A stretch of DNA of 64,000 bases from Cytospora piceicola (Eukaryota > Ascomycota > Sordariomycetes > Diaporthales > Cytosporaceae). Each line of letters opens with the position of its first letter. The stretch's first letter is position 1. Under the pieces are notes generated by a model that worked only from the letters and a program-made list of their open reading frames with translations, was not told the origin of the DNA and did no database searches. Shown in pieces: positions 11,981 to 23,131 of this stretch. The stretch spans positions 1,302,001 through 1,366,000 of the forward strand of contig JALQBC010000001.1 of NCBI GenBank assembly GCA_023375675.1, in the 5' to 3' direction. Position numbers and translations under genes: made by a program.

Positions 11981-13080
11981 GCACCGAACACCCCAGGCCC
12001 ACCATCGCTGGGTTGTGCGGAATCCCCGATACCGAACAGACAGGATTGCTCGACCTATCGAAGCAGGAGCTCAGCGAAGAAGACATCATCTTGGACGGCT
12101 CCGACGCTGTCTCGTCAGTGGTCCAAGGTGGCTTGGACGCCTTCCCGGCAGAAGAACGAGGCCAGCCAGGCGTATCATCGCAGGCAATCCATCGAGGCGA
12201 TTGCGAAGTGCCGCCAAATCGCTCGGGTAACTGCTTTGTTGTTGGGCATCTGAGATGCTGGGTCGGGAAGCCCGTCAAGAGATTGTTCACTCGTTCATTG
12301 TCTCGGGGGAACTGGAGGGAAGAAGTGAGAATAAGGACTGGATCCTCGCTGCTGCCATTCAGGACGGTCTGCGGGCGAGGCAGCAACAGCTACCTGCAGA
12401 CGAACATCCGCGCGTGGCTGAAATCCTGTTTGCCCGTTGCTCAGCCGGACGACGCATTCATAGATAGCATCTTGGACCGTCCCGCGAAGGAGCGATGCAG
12501 AGCCCGGTCCAGGCACGCAACCGATTCAGCAGGTAAAAAGCGTCCGATGCGAGATGTCAAGCTCGCCAGTGTGGCACTGAGAGAGGCTCATCAGCGCATT
12601 GGACGGTGGATTGCCATACATCTCGTCTCGGAGATGATCGGTGTTGAAAAGAACACCACTAGCAATGTCCAGGGACATATAACCAATGGTTCTCAACTTC
12701 TCGGTGAAAAGAAGAGAACCATCATGGCTGCCATGCGTGGTGGTGGAGGTATTGCATTTGGTGCGAGCGAGGCTTCTCCATCTGCTACGTTTGTCCAGGT
12801 GATTACGCCGAAGGATGTCAAGAGGCAGCACCCCATCGGGCAGAGTCAGATCGTCCTGATCGACCCTGCTGTGAACAGCGGCATCAGTTCTATGAGCTCA
12901 TTGAGTACATCTGCCAAACGTATATTCGCATTATGGTTGTCGCGGGGTCGTCAATCCCGATTTCTTCAACAACCCGCCGAAAGAGAATTTCAAAGGCAGA
13001 GCTGGGTTAGACACAGGAAACCAACGCTGCAACCCATGCATTCAAACTAGACAATCGATGAGTAGCTGAGGTCTGCAACC
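11981..13080 (+). pseudogene. decayed P-loop kinase-uracil phosphoribosyltransferase fusion
   Basis: A long frame (12013-13050) resembles the fungal fusion of an N-terminal P-loop NTPase and a C-terminal UPRTase, but is broken. The N-terminal part reads IAGLCGIPDTEQTG where an intact Walker A of the type GxPGCGKT is expected, then KQELSEEDIILDGSDAVSSV and GGLDAF. The UPRTase part is clear: LREAHQRIGRWIA, NVQGHITNGSQLL, IMAAMRGGGGIAFG and a PRPP-loop-like LIDPAVNSG. Right after this (about 12,880) homology continues in another frame (QFYELIEYICQTYIRIMVVAG). Near 12,955 it shifts again to PKENFKGRAGLDTGNQRCNP, matching the usual C-terminal region. Both shifts fit single-base losses. The segment 12,260-12,470 matches nothing I recall. 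Loss of the ATP site and two frameshifts argue against function. Confidence 0.75.
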
Positions 13081-13992
13081 AAGTGAGAGAAATTCGAGGA
13101 AAGAGGGTTTCTTGTGACGTCGTCAACCGGTAACATCCATTAAGGGTGTTCGGTACGAGGACTGGATGGAGGTATTGAGGTAAGGTAGTCTCCGAAAGAA
13201 TGCAACTTCGGCGTTCCTTTCATCTTTCGAGGGTACGCCATCCATCCTCAGCAGCGAATGCTCCTTCGGTTGCCGAATATCCCTTGTGAGCTGCTCTAAG
13301 TCGCAGACCAGGAAGCCAAACAGACGTGATTTTGTGCTTTGAAGAGTTGACGTTGCGAGGGTTAGGGTATGCAGATATTTGTTTGTAATTCTAGGGGGGC
13401 TTCTCCTTGTGGGAGGGGGGTTAACATTTACCATTTGAACTGCTTATAATCTGACAAAAGTCGCTCTCGTGTGTGGTGTATACATCAACTGCGACAGGAA
13501 GATATCCAAGCCTAAACGGTATGTCATGCGTATTATCCTCACCAGATCTCATGAGATGATGACCAATATGAATTTACGAATCTCGAATGCTGGAAAACGC
13601 TGTGATAAGGTTCGGGTGTAACAATATTAATTAATATGATGCACCTGCCGGTGTCACTCCGAAAAGCGGCGGCTACTCACCTAATTATTGTGGACCTTCA
13701 GGGCGCCTGTCGCAACAGCCTTCCCGAGTCGTGTTCGACGTCACATAAAGCACCCCCTTCCCCTCTAATAGGAGCTCTTTCCTCACTTGAATAGTCTTGA
13801 TCACTGAACGTTCTGCTACTGATGAACAGCTTCTTGACGAGTACTCTTATTCTTTGTTTCCGTGATATCTGTTGACACACATCACTTTCCTCGACTTTCA
13901 ACCCGCTCTCGACACTTTATTGACCGCGTGGCCAAGAGCTCCCTGAACACGCACCTTATTTCTCCCATTCCATACAAGACATAGCAGTAAGC
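13081..13992. other. intergenic, promoter of the amidotransferase gene
   Basis: 0.9 kb without a recognisable gene. The last part is pyrimidine-rich, as is common just before fungal start codons. Confidence 0.45.
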
Positions 13993-14840
13993 ATGGGCTC
14001 AACAACAGCCCCAAACAACCCCCTCCGCCTCGCCATCCTTGAGGCGGACACGCCCGTCCCCAATGCCAATGCCAAATACCACGGCTACCGGGGCGTCTTC
14101 ACCGACCTGTTCCGGCGGGCCGTTGCCCCCGACTCTCTGGAGTCCCACGTTTCCATCACCGGCTACGACGTGGTCAACCAGCCCGACGCGTACCCAGACC
14201 TGGACTCCATCGACGCCGTGCTCATCAGCGGATCTAAGCACTCTGCCTACCTGGACGAGGAGTGGATCCTGAAGCTGGTCGATTTCACGCGCAAGGCACT
14301 GGCTACCGGGGGTAGGGTGAAGGTTGTAGGTGTGTGCTTTGGCCATCAGATTGTGGGGAGAGCTTCGGGTGTCAAGGTGGACAAGAATGTGAAGGGTTGG
14401 GAGCTCGCTGTTACGGAGATCAAGCTGAGTGAGAAGGGAAGGGAGATATTTGGTTCCGATACCCTGGTAAGCCCCCCTCAACCGTTCCATCTTGGCCTGG
14501 TTATTCCTGGACTTGTGCTAAACAATTGCATCAGAAAATCCACCAAATGCACCGGGACATTATCTTCTCAAACCCAGAAGGCGCCGAGAACCTGGCAGAG
14601 AACAATGTCTGCGCGACGCAGGGATTTGTCATCCCGGGCAAGGCTATCACAGTGCAGGGGCACCCAGAGTTCACTGGAGACATCGTGAGCGAGATCCTGG
14701 AGTTGAGGCACGACTCGGGTGTCTTCTCGGACAAGGACTACACCTCTGGCGTCAACAGGGCCAAGATCGACCACGACGGTGTCAGGATAGCACAGGCGTT
14801 CTTGCGCTTTATGAGGGGCCAGGAGAAGTCCTCGCCTTGA
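13993..14840 (+). CDS. class I glutamine amidotransferase-like protein
   Basis: Two exons, 13993-14466 and 14535-14840, giving 259 residues. The intron 14467-14534 (GTAAGC...CAG) rejoins ...GSDTL to KIHQMHRD in frame. The fold is that of free-standing GMP-synthase-like GATase1 proteins. LRLAILEADTP at the N-terminus is followed by DAVLISGSKHSAY. The nucleophile elbow is VVGVCFGHQIVGRA with Cys115, and QGHPEF supplies His201 and Glu203, so the whole catalytic triad is present. Such proteins hydrolyse glutamine or related gamma-glutamyl substrates in the cytosol. Fungal members are mostly uncharacterised and the actual substrate is unknown. It converges with the CLP1 gene downstream. Confidence 0.9.
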
Positions 14841-16078
14841 ACAGTCCAGCGTATACGCAACACAAGAGCTTGACTCGGACGACCAGTCAGAACGGAAGAG
14901 TTCCGGCTGCTGGACGTCTCGTGAGGGTACAGATATACGTCTGCCATCGCCATCCGTTGGTCTATTAGACCATACAGTCTAGGACAACTTTTGGTCTTCC
15001 ATGGGAATTGACGTAAAGGATGCTCATCGGCCACGAGCTTGAGGAATGGGACCGAGGAAGAAGGTCCTCAACGTGAATTTGAAGTGCAACCGGCAGGTGG
15101 ATTTTGCTACATATTTCCATGTTTGAAGAGGACACGAGAGATGATATACCTTAGATATTAAACTTGGCAGTGTTTAACGCTACAATCTAACACAGTTGCT
15201 TCTGGGCCCGCAACTACCCATAAACCCAAAGTGTTGGCTTTTCAAGCCAAGCAGTCGGAATATTGAAGAGGGCCCTGGAAGCCAGCCGCATAGCATCCAC
15301 ATTATCAAGTTCTAATCATCTCTTTGCCGGTGTCACACTTGCTATAACTAGGAGGTAACGTTTGGACGTCGATCAAACACAGTCCCAAGATGGGGATTCC
15401 TCCCATGGGGCTTGCTCGAATTCCGCCCACCTGTACATACCTAGGTAGTAGTTAAATCAACAGTGGGTGCGCTGCACTCAAGTAGCCTTGGGCCCACGGA
15501 CCAATCCAGTTCAGTTCAGTTGTGTACATCATGCTTCTGCCGAAGGTGACAGCTGCATGTCGCATATGCACTCGCCGTTCTACACAGGGTAATTGTCACC
15601 AAATGACATGGCGAATCCTGGGAGTCTGGATGTCTCAAGACGCCACAATAATGAATGTCTCGCGGCATTGGAATTGTCTCGATGTAACGTCAAACGGGCT
15701 GACATGGAAGGCAAGTTTTCACATGCTCGCCTAGGGGCAGAAATTTAGAGTGTCGTCAACTGTGGAACGCGGGCCATTCATCTGCACGATGCTGTGAGGC
15801 CTCACCAGCAGGGGGTGGGCCGGTGATCATCCCTGGCATCTCGGCACCAGCCGTAGGTAGGGAAAAGGTGTCAATGCAGGTGGGTATCAATGGGGATATA
15901 TGGAAACAGCCCTCACTCGGTAGTTCTGGTCGAGAAAAAGACAGATTGTGATCCGGTACAACTAAAACAGCGCCTCTAATCCTTTTCCCTATCGTACGTG
16001 CAACGCCTGAAACTCCGTTCCCCATGCGAAGATTGCGAGGTGCGCCGCCTCGTGATGATCAATCACCCAATGATCCAA
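14841..16078. other. intergenic between convergent genes
   Basis: 1.2 kb holding the 3' ends of the amidotransferase (+) and CLP1 (-) genes. Short frames only. A CCTAGGTAG motif lies near 15,440. Confidence 0.5.
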
Positions 16079-17643
16079 TCAACCCAGGAGGTTGATGAAC
16101 TGCTCCGGCCAGGTTCCCCACAGCAGTGGCCGGTTCCCAATCCTGCCACTCACAGGAGTGAGCATGCTAAGCTTGCGCCGATCCTTGTGGACGTCGGAGA
16201 TGTAGACGAATCCCAGGACGGTTGCTGTCCGGATGGTCTCCGGGGAGTCGCCGACCGAGGCATTCATGACGGCCAAGGTCCAGTGGGACAGGGCCGGAGT
16301 CGGCTCGACCTTCTCGAGGCCCCTCTCTTCCATAGCGTATTCGCTTGCTGTGTGCGTCGCGTGTTAGCAGATACTCCTCGAGACTCAGCGAACGAACAGT
16401 CAGGATCCTTACGCTCAGGAATGCGGTAGATGGCAGCATCGTCAAAGTCGACCTGCTGCGTGAACGGACTCAGCGTCCTGTTGCTGTCACCAAAGAAGTA
16501 CTCCTTAATTGTAGCCTCCTGGACAGCTTGCATCCAGCCCTCATTCCTCTCCGTAGCCCCGTCCGACTTATCCAGCAGGACCACGCCAATCGGCTCGCCC
16601 AGGCTCGTCTTCTCCTTCCCAAAGCGCCTCTGCAGCTCGGCATGTATCCTGGGCGACCCCAAAACAACAATGATATTGACCGAGAACTCATCCACCACAT
16701 GCGCCACGGCCTCCAGCCCACCCTGCGCCAGGTCCCCGGCGAGGTCGTCACCGACGACACCAGGCGTGTCGATGATCATGCCCGAGCTCCTGACGTCCAC
16801 GTCGCCGCCCATGCGGGCGGTCACGGACCCGGCCAGCTTGGAGGCGAGCTCCTTGTACAGCGGCATGTCCTCGGCGGCGTCGCGGCGGCCGTAGTACTGC
16901 GCGATGGGCAGCTTGACGGGGACGGCCGAGGGCCCGCTGGTGGGCGTGCCGCCCCAGCCGCCGGTGCCCTCGCCCTCGAGGTCCATGACGGTGGCGTAGA
17001 CGGCGGCCGTGAGCGTGCCGGGGAGGCTCAGCGCGCCCTCGCACGGGTCCGCGTTGACCACCAGCGGCTGCGCGCCGGACCGCACCGCCAGCGCCGCCAG
17101 GGTGCGCGCCAGGCTCGTCTTGCCCGCGGCCCTGCCGCCCGCGACCAGCACCCTCGGCCCCGTGGCGCCCCTGGCCCGGGCCTCCCTGCGCAGGCCGTCC
17201 AGGAGGAAGTGCAGGTTCAGGTGGGACGTCTGGGGGGTCTCGTCCGGGCCGGCGTGCTCCGCCACGTACTCGACGACGGACTCGGCGCCCGCGGTCGCCT
17301 CGAACTCGACCTCACAGCCCCGCCAGGTCAGGACCTTGGACTTGGCGGGGCCGCGGAACTTGTAGGTGACGTTGAGGGCGAGCTCGGTGCCGTCGCGCTC
17401 TGCGGTGCCGGAGAGGAGGCGCACGGTTATTGTGGAGGCGGATGGGATCTCGAAGCGCCATTCCCAGAAGGGGCGGAGGTTTATGCGCCGCACGGAGGAG
17501 GTCGCTGCCTATGGAGCCAACAAGAGGTGGGTTAGCCTGGAAGATGTTGCCTTCGGCATTTGATCATGCGGTCGGTTTAAGGTCTGCCGGGGTTCTAGGA
17601 AGCTTACCTTGACTGGCAGCTGCCCTAATCCAGGAATAGACAT
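16079..17643 (-). CDS. CLP1: Clp1, polyribonucleotide 5'-kinase-like mRNA 3'-end processing factor
   Basis: Three exons on the minus strand: 17643-17608, 17508-16413 and 16347-16079, giving 466 residues. Introns are 17607-17509 (GTAAGC, GCTAAC branch, TAG) and 16412-16348 (GTAAGG...CAG). The 12-codon first exon MSIPGLGQLPVK matches the family start. The N-terminal domain has LRPFWEWRFEIP. A Walker A (VAGGRAAGKTSLARTL, about residues 134-148) is followed by VVNADPCEGALSLPGTLTAA. A Walker B-like GMIIDTPG is at about 255-262, and the C-terminal domain ends LLWGTWPEQFINLLG. Clp1 bridges cleavage factor IA (Pcf11, Rna14/15) in nuclear pre-mRNA cleavage and polyadenylation. The yeast protein binds ATP without proven kinase activity, so kinase activity here is uncertain. 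The normal length and motifs suggest a working gene. Confidence 0.95.
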
Positions 17644-18602
17644 GCTGACAAGCTCATCCCCGATAAGGCGAAGCGAGAGGCAGTGAGGTGAGGGGAAAGC
17701 TCTCGCATTGGCAAGCTCAGCCTTATTTGATGGGCGATGGAGGGGGAATGGAATGCAGATGGAGCTGGGCGAGGCTGAGCTACGCGTATGTTCAGGTGAG
17801 ATACAGTGGCTGTTGCTTGTGGTGGGGCGTCGGATGCCAGCCCGGAAAACCCCACTCGTCCACTGAAAGTTTAGGTGGGTGATGAACCTTGCGTGCCTTG
17901 GAAGCCAGATGAAGCCTGGAACCCTGGAACCCTGAGGGCCCCCACAAGCGCTGCCTTAGCGTAGGGACCCCTGACCGGAAGGTGAACAATCAGATTTCAA
18001 GATTGCCATGTGCCACTTGAGCATGTCCTGCAGCTCTTGAGTGCAGATGATGCAAGTCTGGGAGGACCCAACTACACACAAAACCTGCAATCCTGTTGTG
18101 TACGTCATTGTTGAAAGCCAATTATTACTGCCCAGGTCTTGAAAATCAGGAAGCGGGAGTTCTTGATGCTCTTCGGCTTGAGACACGCTCTCACGAACAT
18201 GAGAAGGACCGGAGCACTGTACTCTTGAGGTGGTTCATCTTCCATATAACTCTCACCATATCAGGAATTCGGAGGCTGCCTCAAAAACCTGTAGAACGAT
18301 AAAATGAATTTATGCCAGACCAAGAGACCTGTCTTTGGTCTCCCCAGACTCCTGAGAAATCAAGAAGAATCGAAGTAAAGCTACTTGTACAACAAGACCT
18401 TGTATAGGGGTATTATGAATCGTCATGGGACACCCAAGATGTATGACTCTTGGTAATGCCCGGTCATGCCTGAACGAACCCTTTGATGCTGCCTAGTAAC
18501 CGTTTTGTCTTGCCCCGTAATGTATCGCCGTAATGACATCTCCAAAGGTTTCTATCATGACGCCTTTGCCTGGAACGCCTGCCGTTTGCCCCTCATGCTT
18601 GC
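17644..18602. other. intergenic between CLP1 and the inositol kinase gene
   Basis: About 0.96 kb containing the CLP1 promoter side (next to 17644) and the 3' flank of the kinase gene. No gene seen. Confidence 0.5.
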
Positions 18603-19981
18603 TTATGTGGACCGTCTGTGTTTCTGCCCGGCCATCATCGGCCTCTCTGGCTCCTTGGCCAACTCCTCGAAAATCTTGATCAAACTCCTAACTCCCAGTA
18701 GAGTGTTCTCGTCTGGGCCCTGTCCCGGGGTCCACTTAGCATGTGCAAAGTCAATCAGCTTGAGTTTCAAGATCTCAGGGGGTTGAGCCTCGTCATCGTC
18801 TGACTCTGACAACTCATCCATGTCAGGCTGGCCCGTGAAGATGATCTCCCCGTCGTCGTCCAAACCGATGCCACTATCAATCCGGCTTGTGGTCCGAGCG
18901 CCGGGAAGACAGTCGTCTCCCAGTCTCCCCGCCTTCACCGAGGCAGCACTACTCCTACTCTGGTCGTCAACCGCGGCCTTGAGAGCGTCGCCGTCGCCCT
19001 CGAAGATGAAGAGCAGACTTGACGAGTACATGCGGCTCTCCTCCTTCTCCAGCACGTCGCGGACGTGCTCGAGATCTCGTCGAAATGCATCCGCGACAGC
19101 CCTGGCGTAATCGTCGTCGATTCCAGCCTTGCGGTTGTAGAGAAAGCTTCGGAACGCCTCAATGACATTGTCCTTATTGACATCCTTGCGGCCGTAGTCC
19201 TTGCCATAGATGCGGTAGTCCTCCTCGTCAAGTTCGTCGGGTTTGTCCGAGCCCTTGTACAGACGCATGCCGGCAATGCGGAAACCGAGGTCATGATGTG
19301 TCGTCTCCGAGGTTATCTTGTCGAACCTCTTCTTCTTCTCCAGGGGCGCATCGTCTGCCCACAACCGCCGGCCCAGCTTGACGTCCACAATGTTCGGTCG
19401 CTTGAACCCGCAGGCGGCATTCATCAAGACGACAGCCTTGTCCGTGGGGATCTTGCCGGTCGCATTCGGTATCCAGGTTACGTTATCCACCGGTGCAGCC
19501 GCTGACAGTGATACTGGTTTCGATGCTGATGTGGGCACCGTACGCGTCGTATCTGCTGGCATTTTGCTCTTCTCGGCGATGAGCTCGATCATTTGCCCCT
19601 TCACCTCCTGAGATATATTGTTTTCGGCGACAACAGGTAACTGGTCGGTAATCGAATGGATATTGGTGGCATCGTTGAGGGTGAGACTACCGATGAACTC
19701 GGGTACGATGTCCTGCATGCGGGAGTGTTCCAGTGGTAGCGACTGGTAGAAATCGATTTCGGCCTGTGTACAAGGTTTTATGAAGAGTTCGCCTTCTGTG
19801 TCGCAAAGCGTTCCATCACTGTTACGAAGAGAAGTGTCAGTCAGCGCCGCATCAGTAGCAACGGCCCAGTGTGGCGACTTCTTTTCGTCCGTCTGCAGGA
19901 TGGGCCATCTTACTGTCCTGCGACCGCGTAGTTGTACTCGACAAGTTCGGAGTAATGCGGTATCACTTTCTGGGGAGGCAT
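18603..19981 (-). CDS. ARG82: inositol polyphosphate multikinase, Arg82/IPMK type
   Basis: Two exons, 19981-19914 and 19818-18603, giving 427 residues. The intron 19913-19819 (GTAAGA, tandem CTGAC branch sites, AACAG) joins YNYAVAG to HDGTLCDTEGELFIKP, the usual N-terminal lobe of IPMK proteins. The family signature P-x-x-x-D-x-K-x-G is present as PNIVDVKLG (about 164-172), followed by SSLLFIFEG (289-297) and LKLIDFAHAKW (about 376-385), which carries the metal-binding Asp. An acidic, Ser-rich insert lies at about 310-370 between the last two motifs. The enzyme phosphorylates InsP3 to InsP4/InsP5 and, as Arg82, also supports ArgR-Mcm1-type transcription and chromatin regulation in yeast. It reads away from the arb1 gene. 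Confidence 0.92.
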
Positions 19982-22900
19982 CGTGGTTTGCGCCCGATCC
20001 TTTACGAGGACGAGCAAAGGAATGTTATGCGACAATGGGGGTTCGAGTATGGCGCATCCAGGTCGAAGGTCGAAGGTCGACGTAGGTTCGGGGTTGAAAT
20101 AAAGGGGCAGCCGACGTCAATTGAGTGCGAAGTGTGGCGACGACTGCTTTGGAGATGTAGTCTACCCAATGACGGTTCGGGTTAAGCGAGTCACACAGAC
20201 AGGCGGTCGGTTGGAGGAAATCGATTATCGATAACGGTTAGGCAAAAAGAAGGACTAGTTTGAGGGGTCTGAATAAGTGAAGAAAAGAGAGAAGTAAACA
20301 AAGTAGAGAAATAAAAGGAAGGAAGGTCGAGAAAGGGATATATTGATATTGGATCTATGAAAAAACGGGAGGGAGGAGGGAGAAGAGAAGAGGGAGGAGG
20401 GCGAGGATCGCACCTTGGATGGCTTAGATTGTAACGGAGGAGTTACGGGTACGGGTACGGGTACAGGTACAGCCGCCTACTCAGTGGGTTTCAAGGTGTT
20501 TGGGGGGGAGGTGGTGAAGGATGGATGGACCTGGATGCTGGCTGCTGGCTGCTGGACGCATGGATCTACTCAGGCCTGGCTATGCCCATGCCCATGCCCA
20601 TGCCCATGCTTATGCCTGTGCCTGTGATTGTGCCTTGTGCCTTGTGCTTTGTGCCCTTCATTTTGCCTTGTGCCGCCTTTCAACTTTTTTGCCCGAGACG
20701 AGCACGGCCCAGTGTTGGGACAACGGGTAAAGGGAAACCAAGGAAGTTCGAAGTGCCCAAAAAAATAATTTGGTGGAGTATTCAAATTCAGAGCTGTTCC
20801 GCGTCACGCTTAAAAGAAGCGAAATGGCACTAAGTACCTACCTAAGTACCTACATATCTACATAGGTTATCTATCTTACCTCCTACCTAGATACGTAGGT
20901 AGTTACGATATGTAAAATGTCCGCTGATGACAATGGGGGCGGGGAGGTGTGCTGGTACATGTAAATAGGTGTATGGGAGTATGGATGTAATAAGTACCTA
21001 CTTAGGTACCTACTTGGGTACCTCTTACTACTACTCCAGGTAGGGGAGGGTTCCCGATCTTCTGACAGTTGCAGCTGCAAATGCAGTCGCAGGTGAGATG
21101 CGCAAGCAAACAAACCATCAGTGATCATCCTACCTGGATACTCCTCTTCTCTTCGTTGTCTGGTCGCTAGTCGCAATGCCAGGTGGACGAAAACCGGGCA
21201 TGGGATCTTGTCATGTCATCGACGAACACACGATGGCTGCTAGTAACCGAACGTAACCTACGTATCCAGGTATCTAGGTACCTAGATACATACATAGCAT
21301 GTGTACTGAGAAAACGCAAGAAAATGGAGTCTGTAGATTTAACGGAGCAGTTAGGCTTCTTCGCAATCGGAACCGAGCTGCGGACAGGCCTGAGACTTCT
21401 GACAGCTGAAGACCAGAAGAGCCCACCGAGAGACTACAGGCCCACAGGCCTATCAGCACTCGGCGCTTGTATATTAATTTGTGGCGGCAGTGAAGAGTGG
21501 GCACCGGCAGAACCGGTGGCGTATGACTTTAATGATTACACTTCATGTTCAAATGTTCCAACCAATGTTCCAACTCAGCCACTCACTACGCCCTTTGGAG
21601 AGGGTGACAATCTCACAACACACAGAAGGGCCTCGACGAACCAGCCCCTAACTGCCTACAGCCTGACAGCCATGAGTAACTGCACTGCCGCAGCACTACC
21701 TCAGCACTACCTCAGCACTACCTAGGTATCTACATACCTATGTCGAAAGGAGCCGAATGAGATCTAGATGATTACCTTCGCATCTAGCATTGCCTGCAAC
21801 TCATGATGACTGATTCCTATTTGTGCACATTGTGACACCCTCACACATGCCCGACACGATAGCGAGTGCACCCGTTGCAACGTGTGCGTTTTTCCGAAAA
21901 GAATTGCTGACCTCAGAAGTCAAGGTACCAAGAAGGAAGAACATTGCACTTCACTTCCCAAAAGGTTTCCAGGAAATCCATCCGTTCAACATGCTCTATG
22001 TCCTGTATCGTTTTCCACGGTGCTAAAGAACGAATCTCTCCCTGATTCCGTTTCCACCATCGTCGATGGAATCTTAGCCCGCGACAAGCATGACGGAAAA
22101 TGATGCTTGGCACCAGTTGACCATGGCGATCCAGGACCATGGCTTTGGTAGTAACAGCTGCAGGGCTTCCGGGGATTCGGTGCGCGATTTGCTGGCATGG
22201 ACGGGTCGACGGGCAGGCGACCTGGGCAGTGCTGTTGGTCTAATGTAGGTCGATGCTGCAGGGCGGTCCATTTCCCCCAATCCTTCCAAAGGGGGGCAAA
22301 CATTCCTTTTCTGGATGAGAACTTAGATTGGCCGGTATACCGATATGCTGGTCTGTTGGTTAAGCAGTCAGCCGTTGTTGGATTTGTTGGTGGATGAATC
22401 AAAATGGCTCAACATTCACGACAGCCTCACCGTCTGTCTCCTGACAGGATACTTGCTTATTCGAATTTAGGTCATCTATGGATGCTCTTGGGCAACAAAC
22501 AGCGGTATGAGGCACCTTGCCGTGAAGAAGATGACGGGTGTCTACATGGAGTCATTTCTATGTTTTCATTTCCTTCAATACAAGGTTGGTAACAGGATAT
22601 AGACATCAAACACATCGGTAGGTTGCAGGTAGGTGGTCAACGGCGTACAGTCACGTCTGGGCTGGCAAATTGCTGCTTCTAGCACCTGCGAGTTTCTTGT
22701 TTGTTTTCCAAAGGATTGGATAGTGTCAAAATTGTTCTTATGAAAATTATCCCTAGTTAAATACTGGTATACAGGAGAAAGGCGAGAACCTTGCAAGATG
22801 CCCTCTTCTAAGCGCACAGGGAGGAGGCTTTGGAAGTTTATGGTTTTCCTTTAATTTGATGCCAAAGTTGTTCTCAAAGGAGGCTTTCTATGATTGTTTG

Positions 22901-23131
22901 TTTCTGTGAAGTCGAGGAAATTAAAAAATGGCACTTAAGCTTTCCCTGCTATTCCTCCTTCCTTCCCTATCTAGGATCTGGGATGCACTTCCAGCTATAT
23001 GCGCGCAATCTATCTTTGGAGACTCACCTGGGATAACTTAGCTGTCGTCACCAAAAAGCTTTCCATCTCGTCCAATTTCGTCACCCTTCAACTTCACTTG
23101 ATCTACCCCTGGGGCACCCCTTTGAACCAAG
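19982..23131. other. long divergent intergenic region with simple repeats
   Basis: 3.15 kb between divergently transcribed ARG82 and arb1. Near ARG82 it has a GA-rich tract (about 20,278-20,402), four copies of an ACGGGT/ACAGGT-type hexamer (20442-20470) and CCCATG repeats (20583-20610). TACCTA/TAGGTA clusters follow at 20831-20903, 20990-21027, 21264-21292 and 21722-21740, with a three-copy CAGCACTACCT repeat at 21690-21725. A 180-codon frame at 21183-21725 begins at GTG and looks spurious. No gene or RNA was recognised. Confidence 0.5.
20831..21030. repeat. TACCTA/TAGGTA clusters
   Basis: Dense short palindromic units of the form TACCTA, TAAGTACCTA and CTTAGGTACC. Similar units occur singly elsewhere in intergenic DNA of this window (4197-4215, near 15,440, 32,395-32,415 and 33,372). 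Confidence 0.5.

Noticed and set aside
16345..17535. 396-codon plus-strand frame
   Set aside because: Antisense to CLP1, which has a complete conserved structure; the opposite frame is His/Arg/Gly-rich noise.
21183..21725. 180-codon plus-strand frame
   Set aside because: It begins at GTG, crosses TACCTA and CAGCACTACCT repeats, and shows no domain or codon pattern of a gene.
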